Assembly (NCBI GenBank): GCA_050258555.1
Contig: JBLMZA010000077.1
Coordinates: 1-34,511, forward strand
Direction of reading: 5' to 3'
Length of the DNA stretch: 34,511 nt
Origin: CAISDA01 sp050258555
Lineage (GTDB): Bacteria; Bacteroidota; Ignavibacteria; UBA10030; UBA8401
The notes beneath the pieces were generated by a model. The model was not told where the DNA came from, made no database searches, and saw only the letters and a list, made by a program, of their open reading frames with translations. The translations under genes were made by a program, and so were the position numbers. Positions 1 to 6,954 of the stretch are shown here, in pieces (the first letter of the stretch is position 1; each line of letters begins with the position of its first letter).

Positions 1-20
1 CGGTATTTCGGAGCAGCCAT
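1..20 (-). CDS. 5' end of an unidentified gene (runs off the window)
   Basis: Only the first seven codons are visible (Met-Ala-Ala-Pro-Lys-Tyr-Arg, the last codon incomplete). The call rests on an ATG at 20-18 preceded on the minus strand by a strong purine-rich ribosome binding site (AAGGAAGG, about 6 nt before the ATG). It lies 72 nt downstream of the DUF6917-like gene on the same strand and could share its transcript. Nothing can be said about its product. Confidence 0.45.
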
Positions 21-92
21 GTGCGTCCTTCCTTTCTTCTGTCTGTCTGTGTGCAGCGCGACTTCGTCTATCGATGAATAGAGCGTGAATTG

Positions 93-524
93 TCAAAAGC
101 CGTTGATCAGGATCTCATCGCCGGCCGAGAGTCCCAGCGCCTTGCCCGGCATCCGGTCCTTCATCAGCACGACGGTGTTCTGATGGTTCGGCATGTGCGT
201 ATCGTCATACCCGGCGATCGTGCCGATTGATACATCCTTCCAGCGGATCTCGTCGCCGACCAGGAGCACGCCCGAGTCCAAAAGCTCGACGAAGGCGATA
301 TAGGCGATCGTCTCGACGGTGCTGCCGGGCGCGGCCTGTGCTTCACTCGTGCCGATGAGCTCGATGATCGAACCGTGCGCGAAGGCGCGCGAGATCGGCT
401 GGATCAGATTGAGTCCGCGGTTGTCGAGCATGCCGTCGAGCACGACGACCACGCGGCCGCGGATCGGCGTCTTCGCATGAAAGAATGTTCTGTTGGTCAG
501 CTTGCGTGCGTACGGATCACCCAT
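93..524 (-). CDS. Conserved hypothetical protein, possibly DUF6917-like
   Basis: A compact 143-residue protein without signal peptide, membrane segment or cysteine. It is rich in beta-forming stretches and Gly turns, for example RGRVVVVLDGMLDNRG near the N-terminus and SAGDEILINGF at the C-terminus, so a small all-beta or mixed fold is likely. It starts 34 nt downstream of the ddh stop on the same strand, so it is probably co-transcribed with meso-DAP dehydrogenase. The texture resembles the uncharacterised DUF6917 group, but that assignment is from memory and weak. No catalytic motif is recognisable and I assign no function. The start has only a weak upstream purine stretch. Confidence 0.75.
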   Translation of the reverse strand: MGDPYARKLTNRTFFHAKTPIRGRVVVVLDGMLDNRGLNLIQPISRAFAHGSIIELIGTSEAQAAPGSTVETIAYIAFVELLDSGVLLVGDEIRWKDVSIGTIAGYDDTHMPNHQNTVVLMKDRMPGKALGLSAGDEILINGF

Positions 525-558
525 TGGTCTTTCGTCGCATCCTTTCTGTTTTAAAAAA

Positions 559-1464
559 TCAGACCAGCGATTTCACGAAATTGTCCACATCGCCGCAGAG
601 GTAGTCGACCACGGGGATCTCGATCATCGTGTAGCATCCCGGCTTCTGCTTCATGGTGGCGCGGGCCGAGGAGACCATGACCTGCGCGGTGAGGGCGGGA
701 TTGTTCACCTTGAGCTCGAACTTCATCATCTGGTTCTGCGTGATGCCCGACACACCCTTGCGCTCCATCAAAACGCCGTGTCCCATGTCGATCAGGTTTT
801 CGATATTCTCGACCTGCGTCACATACGTGCGGTCCTTGATGAAGTAGGGATCCTGCTTGATCATCTTTTCGACGTCTTCAAAGAGCGCGCCCGATTCGAG
901 CTCGACGTAGACCATGCGGCGGTGTATGCCCATGCCGGCCGGCACGGTGATCGAGAGCGCGTTCTTCACACCCTTGACGGCCTTGACGGCGACCGTGTGT
1001 CCCATCGACATGCCGGGACCGTAGTTCGTATAGGTGATGCCTTTGGGGGCCATCGCCAAAAACCATCCGCGGATGACCGAGTTGATGCCCGGATCCCATC
1101 CGGCCGAGATGATCGAGACCGCCTTGTGCTCGCGCGCCACGGCGCCCAAATCGCGCCGGAGCGCGGGAATTTCCCCGTGTATGTCGAAGCTGTCCACGGT
1201 ATTGATGCCGAGCTTCAGGATTTCGGTGGCTGTTTCCTTGATCGAGCGCGTGGGACCGCAGAGCACGGCCACATCCACATGGCCGAGCTCCTTGATGTCC
1301 GCAGCAATCTTAATGCGTGAGAGTTCGGCGGGCTGTTCGCCGCCGACGGAATGTTTGCGGCGCACGACGCCGACGACTTCCATATCCGGTTCCTGGGATA
1401 TCGCTTCAAGTGCAGAACGGCCGACGTTTCCGTATCCGACGATCGCAATTTTTAACTTGTCCAT
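559..1464 (-). CDS. ddh: meso-Diaminopimelate D-dehydrogenase
   Basis: A 301-residue NAD(P)-dependent oxidoreductase. It would reductively aminate L-2-amino-6-oxopimelate (tetrahydrodipicolinate) to meso-DAP in one step, bypassing the succinylase/acetylase branches of lysine and peptidoglycan precursor synthesis. The N-terminus has a Rossmann motif (IVGYGNVGRSALE, about residues 7-19). Family signatures follow in order: SAGWDPG, YGPGMSMGHT and a C-terminal DMGHGVLMERKG segment. Length fits the family (about 300-325 aa). A GGGAG-type ribosome binding site precedes the ATG. The regulator gene ends 73 nt upstream and a small hypothetical gene follows 34 nt downstream. 2,4-Diaminopentanoate dehydrogenase is a related alternative, but nearby lysA, lysC and asd favour DAP dehydrogenase. 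Confidence 0.88.
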   Translation of the reverse strand: MDKLKIAIVGYGNVGRSALEAISQEPDMEVVGVVRRKHSVGGEQPAELSRIKIAADIKELGHVDVAVLCGPTRSIKETATEILKLGINTVDSFDIHGEIPALRRDLGAVAREHKAVSIISAGWDPGINSVIRGWFLAMAPKGITYTNYGPGMSMGHTVAVKAVKGVKNALSITVPAGMGIHRRMVYVELESGALFEDVEKMIKQDPYFIKDRTYVTQVENIENLIDMGHGVLMERKGVSGITQNQMMKFELKVNNPALTAQVMVSSARATMKQKPGCYTMIEIPVVDYLCGDVDNFVKSLV

Positions 1465-1537
1465 ACACGCTCTCCCTATATTATAGAAGTTGGTTCGTTT
1501 CTGGTGTGTGTATCTTGAGATGGTCCGTGAACTTTTT

Positions 1538-2251
1538 TCACTTCAATTCTTCGGCATGCCGGCGAATGAATTCGCAGAGCGCGCGGCGCGCCGTGTCCGA
1601 ATGCGACTTGACGATCGCTTCGGCCTGCCCGGCGTTCTGCTCTTTCAAGGCCTCGATGATCCGGTCATGGTCCTCGATCGAATGCTCGATGTGCGAGAGA
1701 CCGGCCACATAGAGGTAATTATAGCGCAACGACTGCTTGCGCAGGATGTCGATGAGCTGACTCAATTTTTCGTTGCCGCAGATGCCGTTCAGGACCGCAT
1801 GGAATTTCGTATTGAGCTCCAGGAACGCGCGGGGCTCCTTCTTCTTCGTGGCGATCTGCGCCTTCATCTGCTCGTTGATTTCCGTGAGGCGCTCGATGGT
1901 GGCGCGTTCCACCTTCACTGCGGCCAGTCCCGCGGCCAGGCCTTCCAGGACGCTTTTGATGAGATAGATCTCCTCGGCGTCTTTTTCCGAGAGTTCGGAG
2001 ACGACGGCGCCGCGCCGTGGGGTGACCTTCACGAAGCCCTCGGATTCGAGCTGGAGGAAGGCTTCGCGCAGCGGCGTGCGGCTCACGCCGAGCATCATCG
2101 AGACGTTTTCCTCGGTCAGGCGTTCATTCGGCTTGATCTTGCCTTCGATGATGGCGTCGCGGATCGTCGCGACGAGTTTTTCGCGCAGCGACTGGATTTC
2201 CGCCTTCGCGAGGCTCAGATGCGGCGAACGGACATGGGGAACGGAATTCAT
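1538..2251 (-). CDS. GntR-family transcriptional regulator (FadR subfamily, FCD domain)
   Basis: A 237-residue cytoplasmic DNA-binding protein. Residues about 12-80 form a GntR winged helix (LREKLVATIRDAIIEGKIKP then MMLGVSRTPLREAFLQLESE), and the rest is an all-helical FCD effector domain. That domain has spaced His residues (TKFHAVLNG, EHSIEDHDR, SHSDTARR) of the kind that bind a metal and a carboxylate ligand. It lies between ddh (downstream) and lysA (upstream, separated by a strong terminator), so control of ddh and itself is a reasonable inference. The ligand cannot be read from sequence. An AAAGGA ribosome binding site lies about 10 nt before the ATG, and two palindromes occur just upstream (2274-2281, 2295-2305). 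Confidence 0.88.
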   Translation of the reverse strand: MNSVPHVRSPHLSLAKAEIQSLREKLVATIRDAIIEGKIKPNERLTEENVSMMLGVSRTPLREAFLQLESEGFVKVTPRRGAVVSELSEKDAEEIYLIKSVLEGLAAGLAAVKVERATIERLTEINEQMKAQIATKKKEPRAFLELNTKFHAVLNGICGNEKLSQLIDILRKQSLRYNYLYVAGLSHIEHSIEDHDRIIEALKEQNAGQAEAIVKSHSDTARRALCEFIRRHAEELK

Positions 2252-2273
2252 GGATGCGGATCCTTTTGTATAT

Positions 2274-2281
2274 TGTATACA
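2274..2281. promoter_or_regulatory. Candidate GntR operator (TGTATACA)
   Basis: A perfect 8-bp palindrome, TGTATACA, centred about 26 bp upstream of the GntR start codon. GntR/FCD regulators often bind TTGTATACAA-like dyads, so this is a plausible autoregulatory site. It overlaps AT-rich sequence (TACAAT on the minus strand) that could act as the -10 element. Function is inferred. Confidence 0.4.
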
Positions 2282-2294
2282 GGCCTAAAGGTCG

Positions 2295-2305
2295 GTGAAT
2301 TTCAC
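2295..2305. promoter_or_regulatory. Second inverted repeat upstream of the GntR gene
   Basis: GTGAA-T-TTCAC is a perfect 5-bp inverted repeat around one central base. It lies 13 bp beyond the TGTATACA dyad in the short interval between the regulator and the lysA terminator. It may be a second regulator half-site pair or chance. No other clear copy was noticed in front of ddh. Confidence 0.25.
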
Positions 2306-2361
2306 TCAAAAGTCAAGGACTATTTTTCAGGAATCGGAAGGAAGATTCGGGGAACTTCAAC

Positions 2362-2404
2362 AAAAAATCCCTGTCGGCGCTCTTCAACAACGCCGACAGG
2401 GATT
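2362..2404 (-). terminator. Rho-independent terminator of lysA
   Basis: On the minus strand a perfect 14-bp stem (AATCCCTGTCGGCG paired with its complement, arms 2391-2404 and 2366-2379) with an 11-nt loop is followed at once by a run of T. It lies 34 nt downstream of the lysA stop and separates lysA from the GntR-ddh unit. Confidence 0.92.
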
Positions 2405-2438
2405 CATAATTTCCGCGAAAAACGGTCAAAAGCAGCGA

Positions 2439-3701
2439 TTATTTCAGGAGTGCATCGGGAATCGACTCTCCGCGCACCAGATCCTCGTAGGTTTCGCGTT
2501 CGCGCACCACGTAGAAATTCGTGCCGTCGACCATCACCTCCGGCACGCGGAGCCGGGCATTGTAATTCGAACTCATCGTGAACCCGTAGGCGCCCGCCGA
2601 CATGATCGCCAGGAGGTCGTTCTGCTTGCACTTGTTGATCGTGCGGTTATGCGCGAAGAAGTCGCCCGATTCGCACACCGGCCCCACGATATCGGCCACC
2701 ATCGTCTCATCCTTCTTCAGTTCGACGGCGCGGATCTTGTGGTACGCGTCATAGAGACTGGGACGGATCAGATCGTTCATCGCCGCATCGACGATGAGGA
2801 AATTCTTGTTCTTGTGCTTCTTCGTATAGAGCACCTTGGTCACAAGCACGCCGGCGTTGCCCACCAGATACCGGCCCGGCTCGAAGAGAATCCTGCAGTC
2901 GGTCACATTCAGAATCGATGAGATGGCATCGGCAAGGTCCTTCGGGCTCGCGGGCTTTTCGACCTTGTAGGGAATGGCCATGCCTCCGCCCATATCGAAA
3001 TGCTCGATGTTGAAGCCGGCTTTCTTCAGTTCGAGCGCCAGCACGGCCATCTTCGTTGCCGCCTCGACAAACGGATCGACTTCGACGATCTGGCTTCCGA
3101 TGTGCATGTCGAGTCCGACCACGCGCAGATTGGGAAGGCTTGCCGCCAGCGCGAAGGCCTCGAAGGCCATCGACTGATCGATGCCGAACTTGTCTTCGGC
3201 AAGACCGGTGGCGATGTAGGGATGCGTCTTCGGATCGACGTTCGGGTTGATGCGGATTCCAACCGGCGCCTTCTTGCCCACTTCGCCCGCGATGCGGTCG
3301 ATCGCGCGCAGCTCGCTTCTGGACTCCACCTTGAACATGAGGATGTCGTACTGCAGCGCGAAGCGGATCTCTTCCTCCGTCTTTCCGACGCCGGTGAAGA
3401 TGATCTTGCTCGGATGCGTGCCGGCCTTGAGCGCGCGGTAGATCTCGCCTCCCGAATTGCAGTCGATGCCCGCGCCGGCCTTGGCCAGAAGCGAAACGAC
3501 GGCGAGATTGGAATTGGCCTTCATTGCAAAGCAGACCAGATGATCGACCGACGCGAATGCGCTGTCGAATTCGTTGTAGGCATCGAGCAGGGTTTTCTTG
3601 CTGTAGACATAGACGGGAGAGCCGACCTGGCTGACGATTTCGGCCAGGGGCACGCCTTCACAATACATCTCTTTGTTGCGGTAGCGGAAATGATGACTCA
3701 T
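2439..3701 (-). CDS. lysA: Diaminopimelate decarboxylase
   Basis: A 420-residue PLP-dependent fold-III decarboxylase converting meso-DAP to L-lysine and CO2 in the cytoplasm. Visible signatures in order: the PLP-lysine region CFAMKANSNLAVV (about residues 55-68), DMHIGSQI, the phosphate-binding GGGMAIPY, EPGRYLVGNAG, the active-site GPVCESGDFFA and the C-terminal AGAYGFTMSSNYNARLRP-like block. Length is normal. I chose the ATG at 3701 (protein begins MSHHFRYRN) because AAGG lies about 9 nt before it; an in-frame TTG nine codons upstream is less likely. It has its own terminator downstream and an AT-rich 116-bp upstream gap, so it may be monocistronic. Confidence 0.95.
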   Translation of the reverse strand: MSHHFRYRNKEMYCEGVPLAEIVSQVGSPVYVYSKKTLLDAYNEFDSAFASVDHLVCFAMKANSNLAVVSLLAKAGAGIDCNSGGEIYRALKAGTHPSKIIFTGVGKTEEEIRFALQYDILMFKVESRSELRAIDRIAGEVGKKAPVGIRINPNVDPKTHPYIATGLAEDKFGIDQSMAFEAFALAASLPNLRVVGLDMHIGSQIVEVDPFVEAATKMAVLALELKKAGFNIEHFDMGGGMAIPYKVEKPASPKDLADAISSILNVTDCRILFEPGRYLVGNAGVLVTKVLYTKKHKNKNFLIVDAAMNDLIRPSLYDAYHKIRAVELKKDETMVADIVGPVCESGDFFAHNRTINKCKQNDLLAIMSAGAYGFTMSSNYNARLRVPEVMVDGTNFYVVRERETYEDLVRGESIPDALLK

Positions 3702-3752
3702 CGAAACAAACCTTGAAAAGTAGCACAAATGGACTGTTCTTATTAATAAATT

Positions 3753-3782
3753 ATTATTTCATCCAGATGCAACGCTTTTCAA
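3753..3782 (-). promoter_or_regulatory. Candidate lysA promoter
   Basis: On the minus strand TTGAAA (3782-3777) and AATAAT (3758-3753) are separated by 18 bp in the very AT-rich stretch just upstream of lysA. This is a fair sigma70-like match. The whole 3702-3817 gap is otherwise non-coding, and I saw no lysine-riboswitch-like structure in it. Confidence 0.4.
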
Positions 3783-3817
3783 GGTATTAAAGAATTTTAA
3801 CGCATGTATTTTTCACT

Positions 3818-4885
3818 TCAGACGACGGCCGACTCTCTGATGATGAGCGATTTCTTGTCGGCATCGACCGTGGCGCGCACGCCGATGGGCATCGTGACCT
3901 TGTTCTTGATATGACCGATCATCACGCCGGAGATCGCCGGAATGCCCAGGGGACGGATGCGGTCGCGCAGGATTTCTTCGACCGTGAAGGATGCGGGATA
4001 TTCGGGATTCACTTTCTTGGGCACGCAGTTGGTGAATTTGCCGATCACCAGTCCCGCAAGTTTCGAAAGCCTTCCGGTGATCCAGAGATGCGTGAGCATG
4101 CGGTCGACGCGGTACGGCTCCTCTCCCACTTCTTCAAGAAAGAGCACCTTCCCTTTGAGATCGATCTCGTACGGTGTGCCGAGCATCGTCACGATCAATG
4201 AGAGATTGCCTCCTACCAATGGTCCCGTTCCTTTGCCCGTGCCGAGAGAGACGATGCTCGTATCCTCGGTCGATGCTGGATCGGAGGAAATCGGCTGCGC
4301 CACGAGTCCGACGGGCTTCGGCGTGAAGACGGCTTTCTTCAAATATTCGTTCGTATAGTCGTTGTATGTCGAGAGCGCCACCGGACCGTGGAATGTCACG
4401 AGTCCCGAACGCAGATACACCGCATTGAGAATGGTCGTGATATCCGAATAGCCCATGAGCACCTTCGGATGACGCCGGATCATCCGGTAATCCAGATAGG
4501 GAATCATGCGCAGACAGCCCCAGCCGCCTCTGAGCGCGATGATGCCGTCCACATCCTTCCTTCGGAACATCTCGTTGACATCCTCTGCGCGCTCCTTATC
4601 CGTGCCGGCAAGATACCCGAATTTATCGGAGACATGCCGCCCGAAGACGCACCGGAATCCCAGCGCTTCCAATGTCGCTTTTGCCTCGTCCAAGTCGGCG
4701 GCTTTATCGATATTCGATGCGGGAGCGACGATGCCGATTGTGGCTCCGGGCGCAAGCGCGCGCGGCTTGATGATGCGGCGGCCATGATGCTGTGCAGGCA
4801 TCGGCGCGGCTTCCAGGGGCATGGTTGATGCGAGTGCGGCCGCAGCCACGGCTGCGGCGCCGGTTAAAAACGAGCGGCGTTCCAT
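3818..4885 (-). CDS. Tat-exported LD-carboxypeptidase (peptidase S66 family)
   Basis: A 355-residue S66 serine peptidase of the LdcA/MccF type. Members cleave L,D bonds, for example releasing D-Ala from murein tetrapeptide. The N-terminus begins ERRSFLTGAA followed by an Ala-rich hydrophobic stretch and an Ala-Ala-Pro cleavage region (about residues 1-29), a typical twin-arginine signal; LdcA homologues are usually cytoplasmic, so export is notable. Mature motifs are GATIGIVAPAS, the nucleophile region ALRGGWGCLRMIP, LMGYSDITTILNA and FHGPV, and later LFLEEVGEEPYRVDRM. The ATG at 4885 gives the Tat start and has AAAGGATCC upstream. It lies between lysA and a polysaccharide deacetylase-like gene, which fits cell-wall turnover. 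Confidence 0.88.
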   Translation of the reverse strand: MERRSFLTGAAAVAAAALASTMPLEAAPMPAQHHGRRIIKPRALAPGATIGIVAPASNIDKAADLDEAKATLEALGFRCVFGRHVSDKFGYLAGTDKERAEDVNEMFRRKDVDGIIALRGGWGCLRMIPYLDYRMIRRHPKVLMGYSDITTILNAVYLRSGLVTFHGPVALSTYNDYTNEYLKKAVFTPKPVGLVAQPISSDPASTEDTSIVSLGTGKGTGPLVGGNLSLIVTMLGTPYEIDLKGKVLFLEEVGEEPYRVDRMLTHLWITGRLSKLAGLVIGKFTNCVPKKVNPEYPASFTVEEILRDRIRPLGIPAISGVMIGHIKNKVTMPIGVRATVDADKKSLIIRESAVV

Positions 4886-4932
4886 CGTGGAAAAGGATCC
4901 TTTTTGGTGTGCGTGAAGAAAGCGATACCCTC

Positions 4933-6099
4933 TTACTTGAGCAGGAGCAATGGCCGCATCTGCCGGAAAATGCCCGGCGATGATGCTCCGTAGAGCGGCG
5001 TGACTTCCAGACTCGAAAAATACACGCCGCTGGAAAGCCAAGCCGGCGCATTCCACCCGATCCCGTGCATGCCCGCCTTCCAGACGCCTTCCGCGAGCAC
5101 ATCGAGCGTGCGTCCGAGGGCGTCGCAAATCGAAAGACGGATGCGGCTTTCTTCCGGCAGCGCGAATGCGATCATGGTCGAAGGATTGAAGGGATTCGGA
5201 TAATTCGGCAGCAGGCGCCCGGTTTCGGGCACGGCCGGATGCGAGGCGGAGGCGACCTGTGTCGTCTGCGAAAAAATCCGGGCGGCTTCCGAAACGGTCA
5301 CGAATCGGACGTCATTCTTGTATTCGCGCTTCACGGAATCGATCACTTCGCCGATCCAGCGGAGCACGAGGCCGTTCGAATAGCCAAGCCGCGTGAAATA
5401 GTCATGGAGCAAAAGACAATAATAGCCGTCGCGGCGCCCAATGCCGCGTATATCGGCAAGCGCCGCATGCATATTTTTCTCATAATCCGAGGCGCTCAAT
5501 TGCCAGGTGAACTCCGCATGCGGCGCCACGTTGAAGAGCCCGCCGTCGATCTTCGTCCGGGTCTTGAGCGTGGTCGAGGCGTAGATGAAGCCGCGATCGC
5601 GGCAGACAGCGAACGTCGTCGAATCGGCCGCATGTCCCGGCGGCACGAACATCAGGGGCGCCATGCCGAGGCTGTCATGCAATATCTTCAGTCCGTCATC
5701 GATCAGTTTCTGCTGCGCCGCCGCGGAGAAGTGCGTATTGTATGTCGTGCAGTACATCTCATGGCTCGTCCCGCCGCAGCGCGGGCAGACATGCGTCAGT
5801 CCGTGCATCGAGACTTCATGGCCGCGCAGGAGTGTCGCCTTCAATTCGCGCGTCATCGCGCCGCTCTTGTTGGTTTCTTCCGTGAGGCGTCCAGGAATCA
5901 CCGCCCAGGTCACCTTGCCGCCGTGGGCTTCCACCGTATCCTGGAAGGGGACGATGCTGCGCCAGGCGACAGACGTATTGCGCGAGAGCACATCATCGAC
6001 GCGTATGGCCACATAGAGCGTCGAGGCCGGAAGAGGTTCGCATAGACAAATGCATGCAAGAAGACAAAAGACAACGAGAGTCAGAAAGGATTTCATCAT
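4933..6099 (-). CDS. Secreted polysaccharide deacetylase-like protein with T9SS sorting domain
   Basis: A 388-residue exported protein. Residues 1-22 are a signal peptide (SFLTLVVFCLLACICLC). A NodB-like barrel follows: metal-binding candidates are the Asp pair in AIRVDDVLS, the His residues in GHEVSMHGLTHVCPRCGG, MFVPPGHAADS and LLHDYFTRLG. This pattern resembles the DUF2334/NodB group acting on N-acetylated polysaccharides. The last about 95 residues are a T9SS C-terminal domain starting at LLPNYPNPFNPST, so the protein is probably exported and anchored or released by the type IX system. Two adjacent ATGs (6099, 6096) are equivalent starts; no clear ribosome binding site is seen. Substrate is unknown. 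Confidence 0.82.
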   Translation of the reverse strand: MMKSFLTLVVFCLLACICLCEPLPASTLYVAIRVDDVLSRNTSVAWRSIVPFQDTVEAHGGKVTWAVIPGRLTEETNKSGAMTRELKATLLRGHEVSMHGLTHVCPRCGGTSHEMYCTTYNTHFSAAAQQKLIDDGLKILHDSLGMAPLMFVPPGHAADSTTFAVCRDRGFIYASTTLKTRTKIDGGLFNVAPHAEFTWQLSASDYEKNMHAALADIRGIGRRDGYYCLLLHDYFTRLGYSNGLVLRWIGEVIDSVKREYKNDVRFVTVSEAARIFSQTTQVASASHPAVPETGRLLPNYPNPFNPSTMIAFALPEESRIRLSICDALGRTLDVLAEGVWKAGMHGIGWNAPAWLSSGVYFSSLEVTPLYGASSPGIFRQMRPLLLLK

Positions 6100-6156
6100 G
6101 CGAGTATAATACAAAATATTTTCCGCAAGGCCCAATGGAATTTTTCTCCGGCACGG

Positions 6157-6930
6157 TCACCCGGACGAGCGAAGCCTCTGCCGCACCTCCTCGATGAACG
6201 CCGTCATGCGTTTGTAGTGCGAGCCTTTCCAATACGCTTTTTCGCAGAACGGGCAAAAGAGGAATTCGGCAAAATCTTCGCGCACGCGTTCGGGAAGCTG
6301 CGACTCGACACGTTTTTTTTCCACAGGCATCAATCGCGTATTGCAGACAATGCAGCGCGTGAAAGGCCGGGCCTGATTGATGAGCATGAAGCGATCGAGC
6401 ACTTCAATGAGCTGCTCCTTCGGATCAACCGCCTCGATCAAATAGGCGCGCGTGAGCATCCGATGCTCAAGCATGCGCCTGTCCTTGCTCAAGAGCGTTC
6501 TGGCTTCATGAATGGAGATGCTTACGAGCTCGTCGTCGTTGAATCCCGGCCAATACATCGCGTCATACCCCATCATGCGCAGATAGGAGGCAAGCTTGCC
6601 CAGATGCACATCCAGAATGAAGCGCGGCACACGAAGCGGTGTGGTGCGGAATGCCGTCGCGCCCGAGACGTCGAATGTTTCAAAGACGGGATAAAGGCTC
6701 AGACGGTCGCCCGCTTCCAGAAGCGCGCCGGCCGTGACCGGCTCGCCGTTTCTGAGCGCGGCATCGACTTCTTCTTCCGGAATGCCGAGACGCGCCATGA
6801 CGCTTCCGACGGTTTCCTTCATGCCTTGAAGCGCTACGGCCATATCGCGCTGCCGGTATGCTCTCGGAAGATGGTCGTTGAGTTCGGCGTAGCAGCGCAC
6901 GAGGATCGTATTCGTAAGCGATGCATCCAT
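6157..6930 (-). CDS. Mut7-C RNase-fold protein with N-terminal ubiquitin-like domain
   Basis: A 257-residue cytoplasmic protein with two recognisable parts. Residues about 7-80 form a ThiS/MoaD-like beta-grasp domain (VRCYAELNDHLP to GDRLSLYPVFE), as in Mut7-C ubiquitin domains. Residues about 95-255 form the Mut7-C/DUF82 PIN-like domain: PRFILDVHLGKLASYLRMMG with a conserved Asp, then LLSKDRRM. A four-Cys zinc ribbon follows (CIVC and CPFC) and then KGSHYKRM. The family is a predicted nuclease; activity is unproven here. The ATG at 6930 is preferred over the GTG just upstream. It sits 24 nt after the GH18 gene in the same orientation. Confidence 0.88.
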   Translation of the reverse strand: MDASLTNTILVRCYAELNDHLPRAYRQRDMAVALQGMKETVGSVMARLGIPEEEVDAALRNGEPVTAGALLEAGDRLSLYPVFETFDVSGATAFRTTPLRVPRFILDVHLGKLASYLRMMGYDAMYWPGFNDDELVSISIHEARTLLSKDRRMLEHRMLTRAYLIEAVDPKEQLIEVLDRFMLINQARPFTRCIVCNTRLMPVEKKRVESQLPERVREDFAEFLFCPFCEKAYWKGSHYKRMTAFIEEVRQRLRSSG

Positions 6931-6954
6931 CACATATCGGCCTATGATACTACT

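Noticed and set aside
1480..1485. TATAAT on the minus strand just before ddh
   Set aside because: Transcription would start inside or after the ribosome binding site, leaving almost no leader, and no -35 lies at the right distance. It is more likely chance in an AT-rich spot.
3702..3817. Lysine riboswitch upstream of lysA
   Set aside because: The gap is too short and AT-rich and lacks the multi-helix L-box pattern.
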